Assembly: GCA_002692725.1 (NCBI GenBank)
Contig: NZLU01000039.1
Location: forward strand, 186,001-250,000
DNA: 64,000 nt
From: Ponticaulis sp.
Lineage (GTDB): Bacteria > Pseudomonadota > Alphaproteobacteria > Caulobacterales > Hyphomonadaceae
Reading direction: 5' to 3'
In this document: positions 53,795-62,475 of the stretch, in pieces
Layout of the letters: every line of letters starts with the position of its first letter
Numbering within the stretch: the stretch's first letter is position 1
Position numbers and translations under genes: made by a program
The notes under the pieces: generated by a model
Databases searched by the model: none
Seen by the model: the letters and a program-made list of their open reading frames with translations, nothing else
What the model was told of the DNA's origin: nothing

Positions 53795-53820
53795 TCCTCC
53801 CAGATATTTTTATGGGAGGA
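53795..53820 (-). promoter_or_regulatory. Hairpin that pairs the Shine-Dalgarno of the propeller gene
   Basis: TCCTCCCA (53795-53802 on the plus strand) and TGGGAGGA (53813-53820) give a perfect 8-bp stem with a 10-base AT-rich loop. On the mRNA the downstream arm TGGGAGGA contains the ribosome site of the TTG start at 53790 and the upstream arm is its exact complement, so closing the stem would hide the site. Confidence 0.7.
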
Positions 53821-53846
53821 GCTTACATCAGAATGTCGTCAGAAAG

Positions 53847-54665
53847 CTATCGGCGCCACGACAAAGTGAGGGCGACGAAGTCTTCTTCTCCTGTTCGGGC
53901 GATCGCGCCATTTTTATAATGGTATTCACGCTCGATATAGCTGACCGACATATGTCCAGCATTGGTTTCCCAGCCGACACCGGCCTGAACATCGCCGACG
54001 GTGACCTGATCCTGAAGGGTGAGCTGGCCATCTGCGATACCGCGCGTGCGGGCGCGCTGAACATCCCAGACCAACGCTTCACCATCAGCGCCAGCGAAGA
54101 GATACCAGTTCGAATTTTTTGTGGATTTGCCGCGTCGGTCGAGATCATAGCCGATGCGCACTTCTGCGCCTGCGCGCGTGGACTGCATATTGCCGACTTC
54201 GTCAAAAGAGATGTGTGGGCTTACGGAAAGGTCGAGACCAAGGCCGGTCTGATCGCTGTTCGCATAGAGCGTGTAGCTGGCGTCAAAACGCTGACGGTCT
54301 TCATATTCAGGTGTGAACGTGTTGCGGCTCCGATAGGCCGGAATTTCCGTTAAAGATTGTGTAAACCCTGCAACGGCCAGATCGATGCCGTTCGCTTCGC
54401 CAAGTGGCCGGGCGACACTGGATTGTAGCTGGGTCTGATTTTGTCTCCTGACTGATTCGTTCAGGACCGGTGAGAGCGACACGGGCGACGTCATTCCCGT
54501 GTGTATCAGATCCGTATCAGTCTGATCAGATTGAGCGTAAAGCGTTGTTGAAACAGAGGTCTGCGCGGTATCATTCAGCGCAGACGGGGCGAGGCAAGCC
54601 GTGCAACTCAGACCGAGAGCAGCAGCAGCAACGAGAGATAGCATCAGGCGCATTTCGTATTTCAT
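53847..54665 (-). CDS. Outer-membrane beta-barrel protein, LpxR/DUF2219-like (tentative)
   Basis: 272 aa from ATG 54665 (54668 is a GTG one codon earlier). Signal peptide with Cys-rich hydrophobic core (LGLSCTACLAPSA). The mature part is beta-rich with alternating strands and ends LTLSWRR. Segments GYDLDRRG.. and GWETNAGHMSVSYIEREYHYK recall LpxR-type lipid A deacylases, but I cannot be sure. Next gene on the same strand is the propeller protein, 57 bp on. Confidence 0.5.
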   Translation of the reverse strand: MKYEMRLMLSLVAAAALGLSCTACLAPSALNDTAQTSVSTTLYAQSDQTDTDLIHTGMTSPVSLSPVLNESVRRQNQTQLQSSVARPLGEANGIDLAVAGFTQSLTEIPAYRSRNTFTPEYEDRQRFDASYTLYANSDQTGLGLDLSVSPHISFDEVGNMQSTRAGAEVRIGYDLDRRGKSTKNSNWYLFAGADGEALVWDVQRARTRGIADGQLTLQDQVTVGDVQAGVGWETNAGHMSVSYIEREYHYKNGAIARTGEEDFVALTLSWRR

Positions 54666-54792
54666 CACGCTTCAACCATTACTTTACGTTCGTTAACGCA
54701 GCTTAAATAAACCTTACGAAAAGCTAATGGTAAAGGTGAAATTCAACAGAATGGCTTAATCTGTATTGCAACAGTCGCCATTCTGGAGACAC

Positions 54793-54820
54793 AAAAAAGG
54801 CGAGCCGTGGCTCGCCTTTT
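54793..54820 (-). terminator. Intrinsic terminator of nrdA
   Basis: AAAAGGCGAGCC (54795-54806), GT, GGCTCGCCTTTT (54809-54820). The stem is flanked by A6 and T4, so the minus-strand T run is strong and the plus-strand run weaker. It starts 23 bp after the nrdA stop. Confidence 0.92.
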
Positions 54821-54843
54821 CTCCAATTGGTTGATTCTATTCG

Positions 54844-56715
54844 TTATTGGCAGGCAAGGCATTCCTCGTAATCAGTCGGCGCTTCTATTTTAAGTGCGCC
54901 TTCCTTCTTGCCCTCTGAGCCCGCAAATGCAGCACGCTGAACAGATTTTGACCGGCAATAGTAAAGAGATTTGAGGCCTTTTTCCCATGCGGTCCAATGC
55001 AGCATGTGCAGATCCCATTTGTTGATATCGCCCGGCAGGAAGACGTTCAGTGACTGTGCCTGGCAGATGAATGGGGTCCGGTCTGCGGCGAGTTCGATGA
55101 TCCAGCGCTGGTCGAGTTCGAAGGCTGTTTTGAAGACGGCTTTCTCGTCGTCAGTCAGGCAGTCAAGGTGCTGAACGGAGCCGTCATGTTCCAGCATGCT
55201 GGCCCAGACGTCCGGTGTGTTCATGCCTTTTTCGTCGAGCACGCGCTCTAGGTTCGGGTTCTTCACCGTGAATGAGCCGGAGAGCGTTTTATGGGTATAG
55301 ACATTGGCCGGTATGGGCTCAATGCCTGCAGATGTGCCGCCACAAATGATGGAGATCGACGCGGTCGGCGCGATGGCCAGCTTGTGTGAGAAGCGCGCCA
55401 TGACGCCATTGTCTGCGGCGTCCGGGCAAGCGCCGCGTTCTTTCGCCAGCTTCACAGAAGCTGCATCGGCACCCTTCCGGATATGGCGGAACATGGCTGT
55501 GTTCCAGGCTTTCGCAGCGGCACTCTCAAGTGGCGCATTCTGAGATTGCAGGAAGGAGTGGAACCCCATCAGGCCAAGACCAACCGAGCGCTCGCGTTTT
55601 GCGGCATAGACCGCGCGGGCCATTTCATCTGGCGCACGCTCAATGAAGTCTTCCAGAACGTTGTCGAGGAAACGGAAAATGTCTTCCAGGAACTGAGGAT
55701 CAGATTTCCATTCGAGGAATTTCTCTGCGTTCAGGGATGACAGGCAGCAAACCGCCGTCCGCTCATTGCCAAGATGGTCAGTGCCCGTTGGCAGAACGAT
55801 CTCAGAGCACAAATTAGACTGTTTCACAGAGAGGCCGAGTTTGCGCTGGTGCGCTGGCATGGCGTTGTTTACGGTGTCGGTGAACAGAAGGTATGGCTCG
55901 CCCGTTTGGATGCGGAGTTCGAGAATTTTCTGCCACAACTTCCGGGCGTTGATCGTTTTGATCACTTCACCGGATTTCGGGCTTTTCAGGCCATATTCTT
56001 CATCATTGCGAACGGCTTCCATGAAGTCGTCCGTGATGTTGAGGCCGTGGTGCAGGTTCAGCGCTTTCCGGTTGAAGTCACCCGACGCTTTCCGGATTTC
56101 CAGGAATTCCTCGATTTCCGGGTGGTGGATGTCGAGATAGCAGGCCGCAGAGCCACGACGAAGCGAGCCCTGGCTGATGGCGAGGGTGAGGGAGTCCATG
56201 ACGCGGATGAAGGGAATGATGCCGGATGTCTGACCATTCTGACCGACTTTCTCGCCAATCGAACGGACAGAGCCCCAATAGGTGCCGATGCCGCCGCCAT
56301 TGGATGCAAGCCAGACATTCTCATTCCAGGTCTCGACAATGCCGTCGAGCGAATCATCAACCGTGTTGAGGAAGCAGGAGATTGGGAGACCGCGTTCAGC
56401 GCCGCCATTCGACAGTACAGGGGTCGCAGGCATGAACCAGAGGCGCGATATATAGTCATAAATGCGCTGGGCGTGATCAGCATCGTCCGCATAGGCTGTT
56501 GCGACCCGCGCAAACATGCCCTGGAAGGTCTCACCCGGCAGCAGATAGCGGTCTTCAAGGGTCTTCTTGCCAAATTCGGTCAGCAGGGCATCGCAAGAGG
56601 GATCAATATGAACACCTTCAACGACTCGCAGGTCAGCCTGTTTTTTCGGCTTACCGCGGCGGAGTGCGGATTTCTGAGCGCTTTGAACCTGTTCTGCAGT
56701 CGACATAGCGGACAT
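54844..56715 (-). CDS. nrdA: Ribonucleotide reductase class I alpha subunit, without ATP cone
   Basis: 623 aa. Active site: ISCFLNTVDD (redox Cys), SNLCSEIVLPT (Asn, thiyl Cys, Glu), CCLSSLNAEKF (redox Cys), and the C-terminal ECLACQ thioredoxin-accepting pair. The N-terminus starts directly in the alpha barrel region, so the about 90-residue ATP cone that gives overall activity control is missing; none is present in NrdB either. AGGGA lies before the ATG at 56715. NrdR sites lie at 56769-56815 upstream. Confidence 0.95.
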   Translation of the reverse strand: MSAMSTAEQVQSAQKSALRRGKPKKQADLRVVEGVHIDPSCDALLTEFGKKTLEDRYLLPGETFQGMFARVATAYADDADHAQRIYDYISRLWFMPATPVLSNGGAERGLPISCFLNTVDDSLDGIVETWNENVWLASNGGGIGTYWGSVRSIGEKVGQNGQTSGIIPFIRVMDSLTLAISQGSLRRGSAACYLDIHHPEIEEFLEIRKASGDFNRKALNLHHGLNITDDFMEAVRNDEEYGLKSPKSGEVIKTINARKLWQKILELRIQTGEPYLLFTDTVNNAMPAHQRKLGLSVKQSNLCSEIVLPTGTDHLGNERTAVCCLSSLNAEKFLEWKSDPQFLEDIFRFLDNVLEDFIERAPDEMARAVYAAKRERSVGLGLMGFHSFLQSQNAPLESAAAKAWNTAMFRHIRKGADAASVKLAKERGACPDAADNGVMARFSHKLAIAPTASISIICGGTSAGIEPIPANVYTHKTLSGSFTVKNPNLERVLDEKGMNTPDVWASMLEHDGSVQHLDCLTDDEKAVFKTAFELDQRWIIELAADRTPFICQAQSLNVFLPGDINKWDLHMLHWTAWEKGLKSLYYCRSKSVQRAAFAGSEGKKEGALKIEAPTDYEECLACQ

Positions 56716-56768
56716 GGGAATTCCCTGTTGAATGAGCCCTAAACATAATATGGGGATTTAGCTGTAAC

Positions 56769-56815
56769 TTGCCATATTTGGCGTGTTCAACCCTACCCGA
56801 CGCTAGATATAGTGG
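56769..56815. promoter_or_regulatory. Pair of NrdR-box-like sites before nrdA, 31 bp apart
   Basis: ACGCTAGATATAGTGG (56800-56815) matches the NrdR palindrome at 13 of 16 positions and TTGCCATATTTGGCGT (56769-56784) at 9 of 16. Their 31-bp start-to-start distance equals three helical turns, the known arrangement of NrdR operators. Confidence 0.65.
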
Positions 56816-57056
56816 GTCTAAGGTTAATCATCGGTCAATACGCCAGAGGAAATCAGATTGGGATTTCCGTGTAAAAATAGTTAATGCCTGTTAACAACTT
56901 TGTCACAGTGCGCGAAAAACCCTCCGAGCACTGAGGACGGTGATTGTCCATATACCCGTGATCACAGGCGATCTGACGACGGCATGGCGTGGCCGACTGC
57001 TTTCCACAGCAAATTTTCATTGCGGGGAAAAATGTGGGGCTGCGGATCAATTAGGT

Positions 57057-57087
57057 GATCGTTCTTCGATCAGGGCAAACCCTGATC
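57057..57087. promoter_or_regulatory. Two overlapping, mutually exclusive hairpins
   Basis: GATCG-ttctt-CGATC (57057-57071) and GATCAGGG-caaa-CCCTGATC (57068-57087) share four bases, so only one can form at a time. Neither is followed by a T run on either strand. Confidence 0.45.
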
Positions 57088-57132
57088 CGGGCCGAATCAA
57101 GCCTGAACCGGGTTAAATCGCCCAGATCTGAC

Positions 57133-57148
57133 ACACTATATATAGTGT
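57133..57148. promoter_or_regulatory. Perfect NrdR box
   Basis: ACACTATATATAGTGT, a perfect 16-bp palindrome identical to the NrdR consensus. It is 418 bp upstream of the nrdA start and 251 bp before opgG, with no partner box at 31 bp either side. Confidence 0.7.
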
Positions 57149-57398
57149 CGATCAATTCCTGACATTCGGCCAAGAATAACCGCTCAAAAATCAGGCGACG
57201 TCTTGAGAAAACCCTGAAATGGACCGGTTTAGCCTCATTTTTGCTGCAAATCGGTACCAATAGCGAATTCGTCGAAAGAACAAGCTGAGTTGTCGGAACT
57301 GAATACTTGGTGCCGACGTTACGCTCCAACATGTCATAGGGATCCAAGAGCAAGAAACAGGGGGCACCCTGAGGATTCCGCATGGTCAGGACGTAATT

Positions 57399-59105
57399 AT
57401 GAAGCAAGTATTCGGCGTAGCTGCTCTGATGATGGCTGCCGGGCTAACGGCGGCCTGCGGATCCCGGGTCGATGAGCCCGCTCTTGTTCCGGCGCAAGCC
57501 GAAACCCGTGGCTATTTACATGACACGACGCAGGCGTCCCGCGTCGATGAGCCGACTTATATCAAGCCGTATGACGCCGCGCCTCTTCCGGTTCAACGGG
57601 TTATGTTTGATCCCGCAGCCTCCGAATTCCGCCAGACGACCAATCATATTCGTCGGTTTGACGATTTTGAGGACGAACAGCCCATCCCGCTTTTCTCGCA
57701 TGTCCAGTCTGTCGCGAGTGCCTTGTCTGAAACCCCCTATAAGGCTCCCGCTCCCGCCCCAGATGTCGTGAAGCAGCTCAGTTATGATGACTATCGCAAG
57801 ATTGGTTTCAAACGAGAGGCGACTCTGTTTGCCGAAAGTGGGGCAGCCTATCAGATGGCCCTTGATTCGCGCGGCTCACTCTTTCAGACCCCGGTGAAGA
57901 TTAATCTGGTCAGCGAAACGGGCCAGAGTGTCATGGGGTTTGATCCGGCGAAATTCGATTTCTCGGCGCTTGATCTGACAGAAGAGCAAAAGGCGAGTTT
58001 CGGCTATGCCGGCTTCCGTTTGCTCACCCCGCTCAACACATCGGGCAAGTTCGATGAAGTTCTAAGTGTGAAGGGTGCCAGTTTCTTTCGCGCGCTGGGC
58101 GTGGATAATCATTACGGTGCGTCCGCACGTGGGCTCGCCATCGGAACCGCTTCTCCCGATGGTGAGGAGTTTCCTGTCTTCCGGGAGTTTTGGATCCAGG
58201 AACCACAACCAGGCGACCAGAATTTCGTGTTCCATGCTTTACTTGATGGCCCGAGCGTCACGGGTGCCTATCAGTTCCGGTTGAGACCCGGAGCAGAAAC
58301 GCAAATGGAAGTGACGGCAGTTCTTTATGCCCGCAAGGACACGTCGCGGATCGGCCTTGCGCCTCTGACGTCCATGTTTGAATTTGCGCCGCACGACCCC
58401 GATCGAGATGGCCAGGATTTCCGCCCGCGTGTCCATGATTCAGAAGGGCTTTCCGTTCTGCTTGAAAATGGCGAGTGGATCTGGCGACCATTGTCCAATC
58501 CGGAAACGCTCAAAGTCTCATCTTTTACATCTGACATCCCGCGAGGGTTTGGGCTTTTGCAGCGCAATCGGGATTTTGACCAATACGAAGACATGGAAGC
58601 CGCTTACGAAGTACGCCCCAGCGTCTGGGTGACCCCAACAGAAGGCTGGCGGGATGGCGAACTCACGCTGGTCGAAATTCCGTCGCCCAACGAATACAAT
58701 GACAATATCGTCGCATACTGGAAACTGAGAGACCCTTTGAGTGAGGGGCAGACCATGCGGTTCTCCTATCGCATGGACTGGGGCATGAAACGTCCGCTGC
58801 GGTCACCTGTTTCTGAAGTCCTGGCAACGCGGGTGGGCCAAAGCGAACAAACCGGTGAAGAGTTGTTTGTCATCGACTTTGCTATCCCGCCAAATACAAG
58901 CGTTGAAGATTTGACCGCTGACCTGTCGGCCTCCAGCGGCACTGCCCGAGTGGTCTCGCTTCGGATGGATGACGTCAGGAACCGGGTTCGACTGACCGTC
59001 GAACTGAGCCCGGAAGCAGGTAGTGATTCTGAGCTTCGCGCGGTTTTGAAACAGGGCGAGCGGGTAGCGTCAGAGACCTGGTTGTTCCGGTGGAGCGCTG
59101 CCTGA
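57399..59105 (+). CDS. opgG: OpgG periplasmic glucan biosynthesis protein, lipoprotein-like
   Basis: 568 aa. N-terminus MMAAGLTAAC gives a lipobox-like Cys at about residue 20, unusual for OpgG which is normally a free periplasmic protein. The OpgG blocks are YDDYRKIGFKREATLF, FAGFRLLTPLN-type segment, SFFRALGVDNHYGASARGLAIGTA, FWIQEPQPGDQNFVFHALLDGPSVTGAYQF and the C-terminal FSYRMDWG. OpgG builds or trims beta-1,2-glucans (now classed as GH186). opgH follows 2 bp later. Confidence 0.95.
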   Translation: MKQVFGVAALMMAAGLTAACGSRVDEPALVPAQAETRGYLHDTTQASRVDEPTYIKPYDAAPLPVQRVMFDPAASEFRQTTNHIRRFDDFEDEQPIPLFSHVQSVASALSETPYKAPAPAPDVVKQLSYDDYRKIGFKREATLFAESGAAYQMALDSRGSLFQTPVKINLVSETGQSVMGFDPAKFDFSALDLTEEQKASFGYAGFRLLTPLNTSGKFDEVLSVKGASFFRALGVDNHYGASARGLAIGTASPDGEEFPVFREFWIQEPQPGDQNFVFHALLDGPSVTGAYQFRLRPGAETQMEVTAVLYARKDTSRIGLAPLTSMFEFAPHDPDRDGQDFRPRVHDSEGLSVLLENGEWIWRPLSNPETLKVSSFTSDIPRGFGLLQRNRDFDQYEDMEAAYEVRPSVWVTPTEGWRDGELTLVEIPSPNEYNDNIVAYWKLRDPLSEGQTMRFSYRMDWGMKRPLRSPVSEVLATRVGQSEQTGEELFVIDFAIPPNTSVEDLTADLSASSGTARVVSLRMDDVRNRVRLTVELSPEAGSDSELRAVLKQGERVASETWLFRWSAA

Positions 59106-59107
59106 CA

Positions 59108-61204
59108 ATGGCGGAAGCGTGTCCGCCTGAAGCGCCACTCGAAATGCCTGAGCAGCCCTTTTCGCGGAAAAGGGCGTTTCCTGAGGGCGTTCAGAAGTCG
59201 TTTTACTGGCGAAAAGTCTTTCTCGTTTTCGGCGCACTGGCCATCACGGTGTGGCTCGGTTGGCTGATGTTCCGAGTGCTCAATGTGATGGGCTTAACCC
59301 ATCTTGAGTGGGGATTGCTGGCGCTTTTCATTATCAATATCGCCTGGATCAGTTTTGCCTTTGTCAGCGCGTGTGCCGGGTTTTGGGTGTCCCTGATGCG
59401 GGAAAGGCGTCCAGCCAGCATCGCACCAGAGGCACTCACTGGCAGAACAGCCATCCTGTTTCCGGTCTATAATGAGTCCGTCCGCGATGTGTTCGCGACG
59501 GTCGAGGCCACAGCACATGCCCTGGCGAAGATCGCGCCGGGCAGGTTTGAGTGTTTCATTCTCTCCGATACGGTCAGTGCGCCAACGGCTTTAGAAGAGG
59601 AAAGTGGATTTCTGAACCTCTTCAGCGGTGCGGTGTCAGACTGTCCGGTTTATTACCGTCGGCGCACGATCAATGTTGCGCGGAAATCTGGTAACATTCA
59701 CGACTTTGTCTCCCGGTGGGGTGGGCGCTACGAGCATTTCCTGATTTTTGATGCCGACAGCTATATGTCGGCCGAGACGCTTGTTGAGATGGCGGCCAGG
59801 ATGGAATCTGACCCGCGTCTGGGTTTGTTGCAGACTGTGCCCAAACTGATTGGCGGGACCAGCCTTTTTGCCCGGGTTCAGCAATTTGCGGCAGCGGTCT
59901 ATGGCCCGGTTCTGGGCCGGGGTATTGCCTGGTGGTCGCAAAACGAAGGCAATTACTGGGGCCATAACGCCATCATTCGCACCAAAGCCTTTGCTGAAGC
60001 CGCAGGTCTGCCCGTTTTGCCCGGACGTGCACCGTTTGGCGGGCACATTATGAGCCACGATTTTGTTGAGGCTGCACTGCTCCGCCGGGCCGGTTGGAAG
60101 GTGCGCATCGCAGCCGACCTGAATGGCTCGTATGAAGAAGGGCCGCAAACGATTATTGACCTCACCATACGCGATCGGCGCTGGTGTCAGGGCAATCTGC
60201 AGCATTCGGCCGTTCTGGCACGGGCGCGCGGAATTACCGGGACGAACCGATTGCACTTTATGATCGGTATTTTCTCCTATCTGGCATCGCCGCTCTGGAT
60301 GGTCTTGATCCTGGTCGGTATGGCGTTGTCTCTGCAAAACCGCTTTCTGAAGCCTGAATATTTTTCGACAGACCCTTCACTGACGCCCCGCTGGCCGGTG
60401 ATTGACCCGGCACTCGCGCTCAGCGTGTTCGGCTTTACCATGGCCGTTCTGCTCTTGCCGAAATTGTTCGGCGCGATTGTCGGGGTGGTAAAGGCGAAAC
60501 GCTGGACATCGCGGCTCCTGATCCTTCCCGGTGTTCTGCTCGAGACGCTTGTCTCTGCCCTGATCGCGCCAATTCTGATGGTGGCGCAGACCGCATCGGT
60601 GGTGTCGATTGTGACCGGGCGTGATAGCGGCTGGACGCCGCAAAAGCGGGGCAGTGATGGCTATCGGTTTGTCGACGTCGCCCGCCGACATGCTGTGACG
60701 ACCGTTTTCGGTATTGTGCTCACCTATGCGGCCTGGCGGATCTCTCCGGTGTTTGCGGCATGGCTTGCCCCGGCAACACTGGGCATGGTGCTCGCAATTC
60801 CGCTGTCCTGGTCGTTGGGACGGGATATGTCCTTATCGGATCCGCTGGCACGGATGCTGTCCACGCGTGAGGCGCGTCATCCGCCAGCGTGCTTCACAGA
60901 GGCGCTTTCGGCGAGAGCACATTATGACGGGCTCGCTCCTGCGAATTTAAGATATCTGATCGAAAGTGATGAGGCGGCGTTTCGTTCGCATATTGGTCTG
61001 GTCGACCGGAAATGGCCGCTTGACGATTCCGAAGTGCATATTCCGCTTGCTACGGCGTCTGCCAAGCTCGACCGGCTGGATGATCTCGACGCATTTCTGG
61101 GGGCGCTCGGTCCGAAAGAGGAAATGGCTGTTCTGAACTCCGTTGAGACAGTTGAGCGGGCCCGGGCCCGTTATCAGCCTGCCTCTCAGACTGCGCTCGC
61201 CTGA
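59108..61204 (+). CDS. opgH: OpgH glucosyltransferase (osmoregulated periplasmic glucans)
   Basis: 698 aa from the ATG at 59108, 2 bp after the opgG stop; a GTG at 59090 overlaps opgG. Two N-terminal membrane helices, then a GT2 domain with PVYNESVRDVFAT, FLIFDADSYM, HDFVEAALLRRAGW, DRRWCQGNLQH, then five or more C-terminal membrane helices. It makes linear beta-1,2-glucan from UDP-glucose and exports it. Forms an operon with opgG; the methyltransferase gene follows 59 bp on. Confidence 0.95.
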   Translation: MAEACPPEAPLEMPEQPFSRKRAFPEGVQKSFYWRKVFLVFGALAITVWLGWLMFRVLNVMGLTHLEWGLLALFIINIAWISFAFVSACAGFWVSLMRERRPASIAPEALTGRTAILFPVYNESVRDVFATVEATAHALAKIAPGRFECFILSDTVSAPTALEEESGFLNLFSGAVSDCPVYYRRRTINVARKSGNIHDFVSRWGGRYEHFLIFDADSYMSAETLVEMAARMESDPRLGLLQTVPKLIGGTSLFARVQQFAAAVYGPVLGRGIAWWSQNEGNYWGHNAIIRTKAFAEAAGLPVLPGRAPFGGHIMSHDFVEAALLRRAGWKVRIAADLNGSYEEGPQTIIDLTIRDRRWCQGNLQHSAVLARARGITGTNRLHFMIGIFSYLASPLWMVLILVGMALSLQNRFLKPEYFSTDPSLTPRWPVIDPALALSVFGFTMAVLLLPKLFGAIVGVVKAKRWTSRLLILPGVLLETLVSALIAPILMVAQTASVVSIVTGRDSGWTPQKRGSDGYRFVDVARRHAVTTVFGIVLTYAAWRISPVFAAWLAPATLGMVLAIPLSWSLGRDMSLSDPLARMLSTREARHPPACFTEALSARAHYDGLAPANLRYLIESDEAAFRSHIGLVDRKWPLDDSEVHIPLATASAKLDRLDDLDAFLGALGPKEEMAVLNSVETVERARARYQPASQTALA

Positions 61205-61263
61205 CTTGACGATGGTCCCGGACCGGGATCAATATTTCCTCGAACGTCGATGGGGAGCGATGA

Positions 61264-62475
61264 ATGGATGAGGTGCAGGCGCAATATGAAGCCTTTCCCT
61301 ATCCCGAACGCGACCCCGCCGATGAGGCTGATCGTCTGATTGAGGGCTCGCCGTCCGATCCTGCCGAGATTGATCATTATATATATGGAGGCCAACGGGA
61401 CTGGTCGCAGCCTTTTCGGGTCTTGTTCGCCGGCGGTGGTACTGGGGACGGACTGATCATGCTCGCCAGTAAGTTTCAGGCAAAAGGCCATCCGGTCGAA
61501 ATTGTGTATCTCGATTTGTCCGAGGCCAGCCTCGAGATTGCCAAAGCAAGAGCCGAGGCGCGTGGCATCGATTTTATCTCATTTCATCGCGATAGCCTTT
61601 TGAATGCGACCGACTACGGGGCATTTGACTATATCGATTGCTGTGGCGTGCTCCATCATCTGGAAGACCCTTTGGTTGGTTTGAGGGCGCTTGCCTCTGC
61701 CCTCAAACCGGATGGCGGACTTGGTGCTATGGTTTATGCGCCGCTGGGGCGGCGAGGTGTCTATGCGTTACAAACTGCATTTCAGACGCTTTTGAGCGGC
61801 AGACCTGTTTCCGAGCAGCTCAAGCCCGCCCGGGCTGTTCTTGAACATCTCAACACGGCCCATCCGTTTTTGGCCAATCCGAACGTGTCGGATCACAAAG
61901 TGAGTGATGCCGGATTTGTGGACCTTCTCTTACACAGCCAGGACAAGCCCTTTCAGGTGGAAGAGCTGTTTGAACTGGCAGATGCGGCGGATATGCGGCT
62001 CGTTTCGTTGATAGAGGCGCGCCTTTATGATCCGGCGATCTATCTGCCATCCGATAAAGACATCCGCCAACGCGCGGCTAAGCTTTCAACGTCTCAACAG
62101 GCAGCGCTTGCTGAGAATTTGAACGGCAATATGAAGACGCACATTTTCTATCTGGCGCATAAGGCAAATGACATGAAACTGCCCAGTGCCTCGAGTCTTA
62201 AGCTCGTTCCGAGGCTCCGTGGTGTCAGCGCTGCTGCGCTCGCCAAGCAGGTTGCGAAAGAGGGAAGATTGAAGGTCACGCTCGGTGGCATGGGCATGAC
62301 ACTGCCTGTTTCGAACGCCAGCTCCAATCTGATCGCTCAGTGTGACGGCAAATCCCTATCGGAAATTGCGACCGCCCTCCGGCTTAGCATGCTAGATTTT
62401 ATCAAAGCGTGGACGCCCGTGCACAATGCGCTCACGGGCGTTAATCTTTTGCGATACTCGAACGGCTTCGATTAG
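61264..62475 (+). CDS. SAM-dependent methyltransferase with C-terminal extension
   Basis: 403 aa; GGGGAG 6-11 nt before the ATG at 61264. Class I methyltransferase core: motif I VLFAGGGTGDG (about 53-63), post-I YLDLSEASLEIAKARA, and DYIDCCGVLHHLEDPLVGLRAL. The last 70 residues, starting about 335, form a small separate helical domain (SNLIAQCDGKSLSEIATALRLS). It follows opgH by 59 bp and may be part of the same transcript; substrate unknown. Confidence 0.85.
   Translation: MDEVQAQYEAFPYPERDPADEADRLIEGSPSDPAEIDHYIYGGQRDWSQPFRVLFAGGGTGDGLIMLASKFQAKGHPVEIVYLDLSEASLEIAKARAEARGIDFISFHRDSLLNATDYGAFDYIDCCGVLHHLEDPLVGLRALASALKPDGGLGAMVYAPLGRRGVYALQTAFQTLLSGRPVSEQLKPARAVLEHLNTAHPFLANPNVSDHKVSDAGFVDLLLHSQDKPFQVEELFELADAADMRLVSLIEARLYDPAIYLPSDKDIRQRAAKLSTSQQAALAENLNGNMKTHIFYLAHKANDMKLPSASSLKLVPRLRGVSAAALAKQVAKEGRLKVTLGGMGMTLPVSNASSNLIAQCDGKSLSEIATALRLSMLDFIKAWTPVHNALTGVNLLRYSNGFD

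Larger units (their letters stand above)
56716..57398. other. 683-bp divergent intergenic region between nrdA and opgG
   Basis: No supported CDS; a 118-aa minus frame (57051-57407) has no family features. The region holds two NrdR-like boxes next to nrdA, one perfect NrdR box in its middle, two overlapping hairpins at 57057-57087 and AT-rich promoter-like stretches. Confidence 0.75.

Noticed and set aside
54690-54710. TTAACGCAGCTTAA as a CtrA site
   Set aside because: The gap is 6 bp instead of the required 7 and no second box is near.
57051-57407. 118-aa minus frame in the nrdA-opgG gap
   Set aside because: It overlaps the opgG start, has no ribosome site and no family match; composition is not protein-like.
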